64,000 nt of DNA from Trochalopteron elliotii (GCA_024734555.1 JANPWX010020199.1:186001-250000); one strand, 5' to 3'; shown: positions 50,938 to 64,000, counted from the first letter of the stretch. Notes: generated from the letters alone by a model not told the origin. A program made the numbers and translations.

Positions 50938-51070
50938 AGACAGAATTTCTTTATGCAGAGGATTACTGAATAATGGAACAAATTGTCAAAGGCAGTGATA
51001 GAAGCAAGTGTGAATTATTCTGACACATTTCTGGATGAGAGAATTGGAAAGTGCAGTTGTGGGCTAGATT
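50938..51070 (+). mobile_element. Ancient CR1-like 3' fragment
   Basis: The order CAGAATTTCTTTATGCAGAGG, ATAATGGAACAAATTG, ATAGAAGCAAGTG and ATTTCTGGATGAG matches the conserved 3' coding region of old CR1-type LINEs, with heavy divergence. No tail is visible. Confidence 0.55.
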
Positions 51071-52236
51071 TCCAAGATAAATGATGATATAAGGATTGCT
51101 TGCATTTCAAGTTGGTGAGGCTGAGGGAGCCAGCCTGTATTAAAAAGTCACAAGGTTAGTTATGGGAGATCTTAATGAGCATGCTTTCCTCCTGATTCCC
51201 CTAGAAGTTCCTTTATGGTATTATTTAAGGCAAGGTTTTACATAACTGATAATGAAATAGCCTAGCTTTAAAGAGGGGAACAAACTACTTATTGATAAAG
51301 ACATTAAAGATTAAAGGATCACAATATATTTGTTTGCTTTTCTTTGTCTAAACTCTTTCGAATGAAAGGGCTTTTTAGGTAAGATTTGACAACCTCAAGA
51401 ACACAAAGAGTGAAAACCTTGTATTAGGAAAAAACAACCTCTAGTCAGTAAACGCATTAAACAAATTTTTTAAATGTAGCCTATGTGGTCATACAGTCAC
51501 TTGTGCCAAAGCCCTCAACACAATCACTAATAGACTTGCAGGTGCTCATAACACTACAAGACACTGTGCCCAAAAAGGCCTATAACATTTCATTTCAAAA
51601 AAGAACACATTAATATTTAAAGCTAAAACCGAAGCACTATGGGTTAATCACTTTCATACACAGTGAGCCTAAAATGGGACAATCATTTGGCTCCTTTCCT
51701 CTGAAAGTCCACATAATGAAAACTTTAGATGGAAGACAATAAAAGCTGAATACTTTGCTTAGAAATAAATAAAGATTTCACATGCACCTTGTGGGAAGTA
51801 ACTGCCTTCCTTCTCAACTCCCTACTTGAAGTAATGCTTGATAATAAAGTTCTGCAGGATAAAGAGCACCTATGATACATATATGATATTAAACCATGTA
51901 AGAAAAATGTCTCATAAACAACTTGTTCATCTATTGTTATGTCTTCTTAAAATAGTTGTGTTAGTGTTGATTTTTTCCTTAGGGTATTTTTGGCATTTAT
52001 CTCCCATTATGGGAAGAAGGTGTATTAGCACAGACATGTCACTGCTACAATTTCTGTGAAAATAAATATGATTTTAGTCATATGACAGGTTTATGACCTT
52101 TGACTTTGGGTAATCTCAAGGTACTACCCAACCGCTAATGACATATTAGTGAGAATGCATTCTTCTTTTGAATTTATATAAAATCCAGTATAGCCTAATT
52201 TCTCAATAGAAAATTATAGTCATGGCTCAATTGAGG

Positions 52237-52271
52237 GATATATACATACATACATATGTATATATATATAT
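52237..52271. repeat. TA / TACA low-complexity repeat
   Basis: ATATATACATACATACATA is followed by TGTATATATATATA, giving an alternating purine-pyrimidine stretch. Confidence 0.85.
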
Positions 52272-55200
52272 TTGCTGGTTATTTTATTGGGTTTACTAAA
52301 ATGTAACAAAATGCTTTGAAATAGGCAAAACAAATATGCAACCAATCTATACTCATTAAGAAATAAAATTGTTCACTAAATTTAGCCAAGTTAGATTTGG
52401 GGAATCCAGAAAACTCTCCTCCAAATTACTATGGGAAACTACTTCATTTAATCAAAAGGAATGTGGAATAGAACTACCATCTAAGTATATGAATGCATCC
52501 CAGACTACACAAGAAGCTGATTGCCCAAACCTCTGTTTGAACTGCCTATAGAGCAATCTTCAGTGATAGAGACTGGGAAAATGGGCTTTGGGACTTCTAT
52601 AAGGTTTTAGAGAAGTCTCAACCAATCTGAGACAGGTTTAATGAGGCAGGCTCACAAGTTGGGGCAGCTAACGAGGACAGTAATCATCATACAGAATTCT
52701 GAAGATTTAAAAATTTTTTTCCACCTAAATTTATTCCTTTATTGGAAATATTTGCCTTTAATTAGAATGTAATTTTTTGTCCTAAAACTCTTTTCATAAC
52801 AGGTGCTACTGGATCACCTGACACAAGTGACATATTCTGGCTTCCTGAGGCTGGCACAACCCACTATGAGGCAAAGGCAAATTTCTAAAGGCTGACTAAC
52901 CCAACAGGCTGTCAGATGCTCAAGAGTCTATTGGACAAGCACTAATAAGGAGAAAGCACTCAAAAAAAGATGAATAAAATTAGATATTGTGGGGAGGCAT
53001 CTTCACTAAATGTCAACAGTGTCTCCTAATTCTTGTGTTCTATTCACAAGAATTGGATACATGTAATTCCTACTAATTTTTATTCTCTCCATCACCCAAT
53101 AAAACAAATAAGACCATTAGTTGCTCCTCTAACCACGTTAACTTCTCAGGTGAGCCAAACCAATTATTTGTTGTCCTTACAGCCTGATTCGGTGACAGCA
53201 ACACCAAAGATATGGGAAAGAAAAACAGGTTGAGGCTACCCTTCTCTTGGCCCATTCACACAGGTTTTTGCTCTCTTCATGGAATGTATTTCCATATCCC
53301 AGTGAAACCCATTATATAGTCATTATTAATCATATCAAACATTCCTTTTTTATTTCTACTTCAATAGATTCTCTTCCTTTTTTTTTTCACACCCTCCACC
53401 CCTCCTCTCTGTTTTTACAAAGTTTATATAATCTTTAGGGAAAAGGGAAGTTGTTTACAGTTTGTAATCATTGTGCTAAAAAAGAAATCAAACCACAAAT
53501 TCGTTGCAGAGTGTTTGATCCAGAATGTTGCTAGAAACGTAATTAATAGCTGAAAGTATTTGAAACAACAGTCCTCAACTTAGTTGTCAGACACACAGAA
53601 AAATGCAAACACCAAGACTTCAATGTTCAGATGTTTGTTTTTCATTTCAGTATTTGAAAAGTTAATTTAGTGGATCATTTTATTGATGGAAAACAGATTT
53701 TGCCACCACTTTGTAGTCTCAAAACATTGTACTTGTTTAAGGGTTGTTGATAGGAAAAAAGCTGAACTTCACTGAAGCTCTCATTTTGTAATACCCACCT
53801 TCCAATCTTCAGGGAGCCTTCAGACCTAGGAAACACAAAAGGAACAAAACAGAGGCTGGAACCACCCACTGAGCAGTGAGCTGCACACCTAAATACAGTT
53901 CAAATTACATGGCAGAATCACCATTTTTAATATGTTTCCCTGGCTGGCGCAAAGCGGTGCAGGTCTGGATTTGTGCAGTACAGTGTCAACTCATGGGTCT
54001 TTGAACCCTGGGAGAACACTTTTCTTCATGGTTTCCTTCCAAGTCTCTCCACAGTTTTTGCTGTACACAGGCAAAAAATTAATTGTTGTGGACCATTAGG
54101 CTTCCTACTGTTTATCATTGCTCATCTATTCACACTCTGTTATTTTTACTAATATTTTTGGCTTTCATTTTCTTTTCTTACATTTTGAATTCAGACTACA
54201 TACAGGTGAGTTTGTCTCAACAAGCTTCAGCTGTTCAGCAGGAGTATTTTCTGCTCCTTTGCTTTCCTCCTTTTGCTCTCACTTTCTTTGGTTTACTCAC
54301 ATCACAGTAATGCCTCCTCATGGATGAAGGTCTCAATGCACACAAGGAGAGTGTCTTAGTGCATGAATCAATATCTCTTAAGTATGAGTAACTTATGTTT
54401 GCACCTGTAATGTTTGTGAAGGCATAATGCTGCCAAAAGTATACTGAGAAGGCTGGGAAATGTCTGCATTTTTCCAGGTGTAATGCAGTACTGGAGAACA
54501 GAAGCAGGAGAAAGACTGGGCACAGTGTTCAGCCAGGCTGAAAGCTTTAAACATAGAGTAAGGTCTAGAGCAGCTTTCATGGGCCCTCATACAATGGATT
54601 CACACTCAAAGTAGACAAAGACAGTGTTTTTCCTTCCTGTGACACCCATATCTAATGATGTTTCTAAGGCAATAGCATTCACCTGGCCTATAGAATGTTG
54701 TTCCCCCATTGCAAGAAGACCATAGGCAAAGGATTATCTCTTTTGGCCCATGCAGGAAGCCCACCTTGGGAAAACAGTTTTCCCATTGGCTAGTCTGTTC
54801 AGGTCTGCCCTGCACACATAGCAGGTCTATCTGCTGCTGGTTTTGCACATCCTTTCAGGATTATCTCTGTAGCATAGATATCAGCTCAGCATTTATCAAG
54901 AATTTTCAAATATTTGAAGTCTGAATTAAAAGAACAGAGGAGGGGAGAGCTAGAAAAAATTAAATGCTCTAAACAAATTTACTATAGATTTGAAATATAT
55001 TCTGTCAGTTCTTTTAGGAGTATTCTTAACAGATGTGTTTCCTCACAAAAATTTTGAAAAGGCTTGTGTTATTTTTTTTTTAACTTACAGATTAAAGATT
55101 CTAGGGATACTGATAGTCCAACTGATATCACCTTTCTAGCTCATTTCCATTTCAGTTTATTTCAAAATTGCCCTTAGACTGGGAGGCTTTAAAAACTGAT

Positions 55201-58200
55201 GTTGTTTAGGCTGGACTTATCTTAATTAAGTATGTGAAAGTACAGTTATTTGTGAATTTTGTCTTCTATAAAAGCTAAACTTCAATCATCATATGCTGAG
55301 CATAACCAATAAGTCTTAAAAAGCAGATCCCTCTTGTCTTTCTCAGAATGCTTTATTTCAGTGCATCACAAATAAAGATGCTGTAAAAGATCAAATTATA
55401 GTTAAAATTCAGTTGCCAGACATGTTTTTGTCTGATACAAGTATGTTAATGATGATCTTGTGTGTGGAAGTAATAATGGTTCAAGTGTTCCATTGGGATT
55501 TTATGAAAACATATGGCTGAATGGTCTTCTACTCATGCAGCAAACTGATGGGAAGTGTTCCTGTTTGTTTTTAAATACAAGCAGATATTGTTATACAATA
55601 AAGGCAGGAGTCAGGTTACTTTCTGCTGCTGCCTTTCACCACGCAAGAAAGCAGGAAAGCAGCAAGTGCCTCCCAGCACCATTGTCTATTAAACAGAAAA
55701 GCTGGAGTCTAAACATCCTGGTGTCTCAGTGAGACACTAAGAAGCGTCTAAACCAATTAGCAGGAGTGTCCAGCTGGTATCTTTACTAATTCTAGTCCAG
55801 ACTCTGGCTGTCTGTACTGGAAACAACAGAGAAAATCCCACAAGCCTGTTAAGTGTCTTCTGAGGAGGTCAGCCATGCATCCCACACCATGCATATATTT
55901 TGATGAGCTGTTGCAATAAATAAGAGACTATAGTTGACCACTACAGGGTTGAATATACACTCGTTGACCTCCACCTTTCATGGGACTCTGATGTCATTGG
56001 CGGAAGAGCTTTTCCCATGGTTTTTATACAAGTGGCTTTAATCACATCCTGAAAGAAACTATGAGTCCTAGACCTTCTAGAGCTATGATCTACACCTGGT
56101 AAGAAGTTCCAGCTGGCTGGGGAAATTATTAATAAGGTGATAAATAAGTTGTTTTCTAGTCCTTTTTAAAAGATATTCCTTAGTGGGTGAGTATGTTTGG
56201 AGGACTATTTAGGCTCACAAAATCCCTGAGATCTAAGAGATGTGGAAAAAATATTCCCCATTTTTTACTTAATGGCCGTGTGTTATCCTTCAGCACAGGT
56301 ACTCATGTCGTTGTAACTAGGTGCTCTCTAGTGGTTGCTGTCTAGAGTACACCACGGAGGTGAGCTGGATGATTTGCCATAGCACCCAAAATTTGAAGCA
56401 ATTCTGTCCCCATCATCCTTTTTTATTTTGCTTGCTTTCAATTATAGTTTATGCATTATTCATGGTGACCTTTCAACCAGAAAGTATCTGCTATCAGACT
56501 TCTGAATAGAACACAACCAGCAGCATTTTGGACCAATAACTTTTAATCTAAGAGGTTTGCAAGATGCATGGATGTGATCGATATAAAACTGTTTTGCCAA
56601 AGTAGTTTTCAGCATGAGGACTATCGTCCAACCTTGCAAACCACTGCCTACCTATCACTTCCATTGCATTCAAATAATCCTGAGAGCACTGCAAATTTTC
56701 TGTATAAATAACACTCAAGCTATGTAATTCTAGATGATTCCATTTCTTTTCCCAGCACAAGTTTTTTCTCTATTTTTTGACTTGCACGCTCTCATCTCTG
56801 TGAGTCCAGTATTTCTTCATTGGCTACCTCAACTCCCTCATAATGTACCAAATCTTCTGTAAACTTACTCAGGCTGGGGGCAGGGGGAGGTTGGGGGTGA
56901 AGAGAGGAACAGGAGAATGGAACAATATGAAAATGGTATGCAAATAGTAGGAAGTATGTTTGCTCCCAGTAGTTTCAGTGAGAAAATTCTGTTTATTCAG
57001 ACTCTTTGTTTTAGCTTCTAATATATTAGGTATACCTCTTCTCTGGTTCTGTAATCAGAAACAGATTTGTAAGTTGCTGTATGTTCCATGAAGTTCTTAC
57101 AGGAGTTTATATTTATTATGAAGACATTATTCGTCATTTGAAATTGGGCATCACCTTAACTCAAGCAAAGAACCCTCGATAGTGTCAATCCTCCAAACAG
57201 ATATACGGTTTGGAACATTTTCCAGGGAAAAAAAAGCTTTATTTTTTCCTTAGATTGCAATTATAAGAGTTATGCTGGTCTGAGTATAAACTGCATGAAA
57301 ACTAGATTCTTCATTTTTTGTTATTCTAAAATCTTTACTGATAAAAACATTTTAAGGAATATCCTAAACCTTCAAAAGTGAAGTTTTGAATCTACTGCCT
57401 TTAAACAGAAATATGACCTTCAAGAACATTTCTCCAAGCTTTTCTGCAGGCACCTCCACAAGCAAACGACTACCATCTTATCTACAATTAAGTCTGTTTT
57501 CCAGGTGCTTCATATTTTACAAGGTCCACTATGCATTTTAGAGGGGAAAGGATGGAACATGTGAAGTGCTTTACCCTGCAGAAAGATAAATAATGAATGA
57601 AAAGAAATGCAGAGTTTAGCTCCTCTGTATCTTAAAAACATCAAGATCCTGAAGTGACTGATTTCATTGGATAAATGGAACTAAATTTCTCATTTACAAA
57701 AGGGATTGGACAATATATAGAACCAATGTTCCATGATAATAACTGAGGAAGGAAGATTCTCAGATATGGCTGAATTTGAGGAGGCGTTTAGTATTTCCCT
57801 GTCCTAAAATATTTATTATGGAGTATATTGAAACAAAAAAATAAAATTTTCTCTCTCTCTTCTTTAAACTTGTACATTAATTATTATTAGATTTGCAACA
57901 CTGCTGGTTAGAATTATATGAAGTTGTCCAGTGTGCTTAACTTGAAATTTTACCACGTCTGAACAGCTTAACTAATAGCAGGCTGATAACTTTTTATGAA
58001 GCAGTTTTTACTAATGCTTTCATGTTTCTGGTTTATGATGTCATCAAAATCATCTTTTGTCATATTAGAAAGAGAGGTGTTCTCAAAACAAACCAAGCAG
58101 CAATTTAGTATAGCTTTTAATGTCAGCAGAAATTCCCATATTACAAAACTTACTCAAAATATTAACAGTGTTGTTTGCATTCCCAAATATACATTTAATC

Positions 58201-60051
58201 TGAATAAGTACGGCATATCCCTTAGGCTAGCAAAAATGTCCATTGTCTGAAAGTCAGATGGAATTTGGTTGTACTTTAGAAATGTGATTCTGGGGCACAA
58301 TTCACTGAACAGGAAAATTATTAATTTGAGGATAGTGGTGTAGATAAAGTAGATACCTATATGAAGAGCTCAGATTTTCAAAACACTCAACACTTAACAA
58401 TTCTCTTGAGAATATTCAAATCAGGTCATTCAGTCTAAACTTGGAGCCAAATATGCATTGTCATGATACTCTGATCCTGGTTTATAATTAATTCTGAGAA
58501 AAAATAAAATGTCTTATAGCACAGAATTAAAAATTATTCCATGTTGGTTTATTCTGATAAGCCTATGAAAAGTTCTACTACTGTACCAGATGTTCATCTT
58601 TTTTTCTATCAAGAAGCTTGGGGGATCCAAGCTTGGTTTCTAATGGATATTATGTACAGTACCAATATCCTGTCTTCTTTGTTAGACTGATATCAGAGAG
58701 CTGATGAAGTGTCATGTATAACAAGAGGATCTCATGCTTGCAGAAGAAGTAGATGTTGAACAACAGTACTTTTCATTGCCAGAGTTGTTTGCTATACTGT
58801 TTTCATGAAAAAGAAATCCTTCAAAGAACGCTGGATGATAATGTCATCCTGATCTGGGGGAAGAAACCTACAAGCTGCAGACCTGTGGAAAGCAACAGCT
58901 GCAGCAGTATAAGGCACTTTATTCAGTGTCATCTGTACTGTAACTTAGATTAAGGAGCTTGTTGTGTATTGGATGAGAGAAGTGTAAATAACCAGAGAGT
59001 ACCACACCTGTACCTTGTCATTCTCCTTTATATTATGTGGCATAGTTCAGTATTTCATGTTAACTTTTTATGGACAGTTTTGTTAACAGTTAAAGCTTGT
59101 TTGTATTTTCATTCTTAGAACAGTTAAGTTATTCCCAAGTTTTATAAAGCTTTGGTGTTTTTAAAAAAGCATTGGCAAATAGGTTTTATCCTCATTTCAA
59201 GTTTAAAAGATTTCAGATGATGGTACTTAAATCCAGCAAATCCTCTCAGCTATTGAAATTCCACGGTATTTGCACTACTTGCTTTTTACAGAATCATCTT
59301 CATCAAAGGAAATCTTTACACTAACTGAGTAGTTACCTCTAAGGTAATTCATGACTTAGAAAATACTACTCATCTGTTTTAAGCATCATTTATGTCTTTG
59401 TACAACATTGCACAAAGCCTCTACAGGACACCATAACATTAACTAAAAAATTCACATGCACTGTATGTTGTTAATTCTTCATAATCTTTCATACCACTGA
59501 GACCTGCTCCATATTCTTTTCTCTGAGCTTGACAAATAGCACTTTATGATAAAGACTCTTCAGCTAATTTCTGTCATGGCAGGAATGTAGAAAGGCTTAG
59601 AGGAAAAAATTTGTATTAATATTTCCAGACATGTAATATGTGAAGTAGTACTTATGGTATCAGATTACTTATAAAGAAAAACTATCCTCTTCAAAAAAGA
59701 TATATTGTCACAGAGGACTCCAATTTCACCTTACTTATTTTTTACAAAATTATAGGTGAAAAAACTGCAATAATGTCCAATCTGCAATCTGGGCATTGGT
59801 AAAAACACTATAGCCTGAAAAGGGTAATGCTTATCTAGATTAGACATAAGGAATCAAAATTTGAACCAGGAGTAGAAGTTTCCTGCAGAATAAACAACAA
59901 TTGTTGAAGAGGTTCTCTTTCAGTTCAGATTGTAAAATCTGAATAGAGGGCATCAAAGACAAATTTTGGAAATAATCTTGCTGGATTTTTAAATAAAATT
60001 AAAAGGTGGATGTATCAGGGTACATAGAACTAGATGATCTTAAGGGACATT

Positions 60052-60062
60052 ACGCATATATA

Positions 60063-60067
<5 letters not shown>
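60052..60067. repeat. 16-bp perfect palindrome beside a GT repeat
   Basis: ACGCATATATATGCGT is its own reverse complement. Its last two bases are the first unit of the adjoining GT microsatellite. Confidence 0.9.

Positions 60068-60117
<50 letters not shown>
60066..60117. repeat. (GT)26 microsatellite
   Basis: Twenty-six uninterrupted GT units, followed by ATGTATAC. A pure repeat of this length is expected to be polymorphic and can adopt Z-DNA. Confidence 0.95.
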
Positions 60118-60121
<4 letters not shown>

Positions 60122-60677
60122 ATACTCGTGAGAACCACTATTACAAATTGTTTGCACACCATTTTGACAAAGTAAGAAAAAAACAAAAGATGAACAAGAT
60201 TTTACAGTAATTCACCCAGGTAATGAAGCCATGGAAGGTGAATGTGCTCCGGAAAGATGCATAGTTCATTATATTCCCAACATATTTAGTTTGTTTAATG
60301 CTCCAGAGACTGTGGTAGGCATTTTCAGAATACCTACTGTACAACTGAAGAAAGATCCAAACATCAACGATGACAAAAAGATGACTGAGAATCCCACAAA
60401 GAGGACTTAAAGAATCAGATTATGTTATGCTAGAAATTGTAGACTAGTTATGAAATATACTGGCATATTATTAATAAATTTCCTGCACTAATAACATGAA
60501 GGAAAAACAAATATTTTAAATAATATATATATAAATATGAATTTCATAACAACAACAAAAAAGTTTTCCTCTTGAAGTCTTACAGAAGTAAGGAATCAGT
60601 AGGATTCCTCTCCTACCAGAGGAGTTCTGAAAGAGTTTTTCATTACAAGTCTAAGAATTAAAAACTATACATGTGCG

Positions 60678-60774
60678 GATATAGATATAAATAGATACAT
60701 ATAGATATAGATAGATATAGATATAGAAATAGACATAGATATAGATATAGATGATATAGATAGATATAAATATC
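60678..60774. repeat. ATAGAT-type microsatellite, interrupted
   Basis: About 97 bp of GATATAGATA-like units with variants (GACATA, GAAATA, GATGATA). Interruptions suggest an older array. Confidence 0.9.
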
Positions 60775-61904
60775 TACAAGGCACAGAATCTTATGGACAA
60801 GATAATATGTCTAGAAAACAAAAACAAAGACACTGTGGGATTTTTGGGGAAGAATTTCTCCACTGGTACATTCTTGGGGAATAAAGTTCCTTTACCAAAA
60901 AATAGCAGTTTAAAATGTTTTTCAATAAGCAAAATCAAACTGCATATTTTGATGTGTCTCTTCTCACCTATTTCAAAATCACAACTTTTTACAGACATGC
61001 TGAATAAAACTTATGCCAGTGCCTGGAGATGCACAAGTAATCAAGTCATAGGCACATAGTCCTTATGCATGTTTATGCTCACTGTTTCATTTAAACTGGG
61101 AGAGTTTGTGTACAGAGTTGGATAGCCTTCCCCACTCTTTTTTCCTGTGTTGTGCTCTGCAATCTGTGAAATCAGTACTTGGTGCTCTTGGCCAAAGATT
61201 GTGATTCTTAATATGTATTACACACAAAATTATTTCTAATTCACTCTGTGATGAAACTCAGAGAGATCATTTGGAATCTTATGACTTTTATACACAGTTT
61301 AGAAATAGATTCATTTGAATATGGGAAAATAATTTTCATTAAACATTGAGCTATGATATGAGGTCATTAGAGTAACTTAAACTCATATCTTAAAGCTACC
61401 ACTTTTAAGAGTGGGAGGGAGATTAAGAGGAGAGGGAGATTACATATTTCTGTTGCAGCCTAAAAACTGAGTTAAAAATTGGCTGGCATCCAAAATGTGC
61501 AGTTGTTATGTGTTGGGTTTTCTTATTCATTCAATACTTTTTAGCTCTCCTAATTAGGAAAAAAGAAAAATAGCTTCTGCATCTCTCAAGATGTTTTGCT
61601 ATATACAAACAAAATTAGTTCAACTTAACCAAGGTGTAGGCTGAGAGAGACCTCTGTAAACACATTTTGGGAATTCCACATATGTTATGCAATCTTTTTC
61701 AAGTGCCATTTTCAGACTGAATGTTACTATGCCTTCTCATTTCTTTTATGACAACCTTTGAATAAATTGTCAAGTACACGTTCAAGGTTTTTTGACACAA
61801 TTGTTAAAATGAATACATATAAATATTACATAGTACACTAAGAAAAAGCTATTTTGTATTGTGTAGTAGTAGATGACAATAGGAACATTCTTCTGCTTTG
61901 ATAA

Positions 61905-61930
61905 ATAAAAATAATAAAAATAATAAAAAT
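61905..61930. repeat. AATAAAAAT short repeat
   Basis: Three AATAAAAAT-like units in tandem. Confidence 0.75.
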
Positions 61931-63081
61931 GGCAATAGCAAAATGAGTCTAGCAAAGAAGTAGAAGAAACCCAAATGTTTCTTCTGCAGTCATCTCTATT
62001 GATTCCTGTCTGATTTTTCCCTACAATCTCAAAAGAAATTAGTCACTAAACTTATTACCAAAACAATCAACATATTTTCTGAAATGCAGACAGCTTTTGA
62101 AAAAAAGCCAAGAATTTATTTCAAAGGCCCCTTTGCTGTCCAAGCACTACTGCAAGTGGTCTAGACAAAGAAGGAACCCTTTTTCCAATGCCAAGAGAAG
62201 TGGTGTCACAGCCAGAATACTGATGTGGGATGGAGGAGATGGGAACATCCAGAATCTGAAATCAGACATGGAAATGAAGGCTAAGGAATCCACAGCTATC
62301 TAAATGAACAGTGACTTTCAGTGTTGCTTCACTATGACACACCAGATGAGACTGGCACAACACTTAGAGGAGATAATTAAAGGTAGGAAGGATAAAAAAG
62401 GAAAGGCAAAACAGTATAGCCCAAGGCTAATGCTGGAATCTGAATTATTCTTCTCAATTGTCTTGTGTTACAAATTCCCTCCTGGGTTGAGGGAAAAGGA
62501 GGAAGTTGAAGTGTGAAGCCAAAAACAGTGGTCAGACTGAATTCAGGAATATGTGATGCATTTTTGTTCACAAGAAATAATGAATAATTTCAAATCTATC
62601 CAACTTCCAACTTCTGCATGAATAAGGTGCTATTTCAATTGTAAGATTTCAATGTACAACTGGAAGGTTAAAGCTAAGCATCTGCCTTGAGCCGTTTACT
62701 TCCATACAATATAATCTCAAATTGTATATTAAAGTCAGAGAATGAGAGCAAGACATGAGTGAGTGGTGCATGTATTGGGTCTTCAGTACCTCCTTAATCT
62801 AGCAGCCTGTGGCAGCTGTGGGTTGCCTGATCTCTAGGCAGCAAAAAATATTACCTTTCATAACAAACTATTTGATTGCATTTAATTTCACTGGGCACAG
62901 AATAATTAACATGTTAGTCAAAGTTAAGAGAAGAGATAGTAGAAAAATCTATCCATGGCAAAAATAACAATTGAAACAATGACACAGATTTCTGTCATTG
63001 AATTTCTTTTTGTTCCTGCTGCTGCTGCTCTGTAATTCACAATATCCAGATCCATTTAAAAATATTCAGCCTGCAGCTTAC

Positions 63082-63234
63082 TCTGTAAAAGAGAGTCCTC
63101 AGAGACAGAGCTAAGCTGCTGAGCAGTGCTGGGGGGGATGGTGTACCCTGGAGAGAAGCTCTCACTCTGCAGGAGTGGCTGTACTCTGGCAGAGGTGAAA
63201 TGCAGCTCTGGGTGGGTTTCAACATGCAAGTCAC
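63082..63234 (-). CDS. Candidate internal coding exon, protein not recognised
   Basis: On the minus strand this 153-bp segment is open for all 51 codons. It is preceded by a pyrimidine-rich acceptor ending TTGCCAG and followed by a donor-like GTAAGC after CAGA. Both junctions are phase 1, so length and phase are compatible with a real symmetric exon. The peptide is Ser/Gln/Pro/Glu-rich (for example TIPPSTAQQLSSVSEDSLLQ), which looks like disordered protein rather than the I/K/F-rich noise typical of open frames in this window. GC content is raised relative to the flanks. Against it: the donor has A rather than G at its last exon base, the frame is short, I recognise no family, and no partner exon is visible. 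The call is a hypothesis only. Confidence 0.25.
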
Positions 63235-64000
63235 CTGGCAACCAGTGAGTGAAAGTAAAGAGGCCTGTGCTCAGATGCCAAAACTGCCGCCCAAAGCTCC
63301 TTGGGTCAGAGGATCACTGTCATCATATGAACTGTGTGAATACACTCAGGATGTCTTCTTTTTTTTTCTTTTTTTAGTTTAAAAGGAGCATTATTTGTAC
63401 AGTTAATGAGAAATCCTTTGCAGAGTATCAACATTATGAATGCTACAATCCCTTTTGTTGTGTACAGACAGTCAATAATGACTACCCTCAGATCAAAATC
63501 AAATGAAGTTATGCACCACTTCCCCAGGGAGCTTGTGCTCTAGTTCAAATACAAAGTGTTTCAGGCACAGACGGTACATGGTCTGCCAGTGCAAGGTGTT
63601 TTGAGGTAAAGTAGGAGCTGACCTTTTCTCCTTGTTCTAGCTATGATAAATGTTCTCTCTGTACTCTAATTTCCTCATTAGTACTGAAAGAAGCTCAAAG
63701 CAAAGACGGATTGGTAGTTCTTTTCTTCTTCTTCTTCTTCTTCTTCTTCTTCTTCTTCTTCTTCTTCTTCTTCTTCTTCTTCTTCTTCTTCTTCTTTAAT
63801 TACAGAGCCATAAGAAGTATCTCAGTTGCAGAGAGAACATGAGCTGATCTGCTGCTGATCAGCATGGTGGTGTAGCTAGCTGCAGGAAACAGCAATGCAT
63901 CCCTATGCAAACTTTCCTCAGTAAATTCATGCAGTTAAGTGCATGCCAGATTTCTAGTTGCAACAACTGAATGGTCACTTTAAAGACAGGTTCAGTACCT
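63235..64000. other. Gene-free right end
   Basis: No supported gene. It contains the (TTC)24 array. An acceptor-like TTTAATTACAG follows that array but leads to early stops in every frame. Confidence 0.5.
63723..63794. repeat. (TTC)24 microsatellite, (GAA)24 on minus strand
   Basis: Twenty-four uninterrupted TTC units. A pure polypurine/polypyrimidine mirror repeat of this length can form triplex DNA. Confidence 0.95.

Larger units (their letters stand above)
51071..63081. other. Gene-free stretch with microsatellites
   Basis: Twelve kilobases without a supported exon or recognisable transposon. Simple repeats at 52237-52271, 60052-60117, 60678-60774 and 61905-61930 are listed separately. 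A G-rich run near 56874-56898 could form a weak quadruplex. Confidence 0.5.

Noticed and set aside
55460..55732. Ninety-codon plus-strand frame with a Cys-rich, NTS-containing stretch slightly like a retroviral transmembrane envelope region
   Set aside because: The resemblance covers only about 15 residues, the cysteine spacing is not right, and no flanking envelope, polymerase or LTR sequence is adjacent. Chance is the simpler explanation.
1..64000. CRISPR arrays, operons, tRNA or rRNA genes
   Set aside because: No regularly spaced identical repeats, no prokaryote-like gene packing, and no cloverleaf or rRNA core sequence was recognised; the sequence is vertebrate.

Overview
The window looks like AT-rich bird genomic DNA with no confirmed protein-coding gene, rRNA or tRNA. 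The organism call rests on repeat content. There are seven separate copies or fragments of CR1, the dominant avian LINE, some with the typical 3' end (repeated ATTCTATG-like octamer). There are also nine endogenous-retrovirus LTRs or LTR fragments of types I recognise as avian, and no mammalian-type SINEs. Order and species cannot be read from this sequence. By my rough estimate about 15% of the window is transposon-derived; the rest is low-GC single-copy-looking DNA.

Layout. Positions 1-5753 are unannotatable AT-rich sequence with one GC-richer patch. Positions 5754-8711 are a nested block: a CR1 LINE split twice by two related solo LTRs, each with a visible 6-bp target-site duplication, followed directly by a truncated third LTR on the other strand. 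Positions 8712-17084 hold no gene. Positions 17085-18988 are a CR1 interrupted by a degraded ERV LTR. Positions 18989-26349 are repeat-poor and include possible conserved noncoding sequence. Positions 26350-28389 hold two minus-strand LTRs. Positions 28390-38937 are a long repeat-poor stretch. Positions 38938-40317 are another CR1 split by a minus-strand solo LTR with a 4-bp duplication. Positions 41809-42322 are a CR1 with an internal deletion. Positions 43502-47300 hold two LTRs and two minus-strand CR1 3' fragments. Positions 47379-47832 are a purine pentanucleotide array with a 388-base assembly gap. The remainder to 64000 is mostly unique AT-rich DNA with an ancient CR1 piece and microsatellites, notably (GT)26, an ATAGAT-type array and (TTC)24.

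How it fits together. Nothing here forms a pathway or operon. The window is best read as a gene desert or the inside of a very large intron. The one possible coding signal is a 153-bp, splice-flanked, phase-symmetric open segment on the minus strand at 63082-63234, whose protein I do not recognise. Open frames elsewhere are short and lie in repeats or in AT-rich noise. I found no evidence of a new biological system; the most informative features are the transposon nests with their insertion scars.
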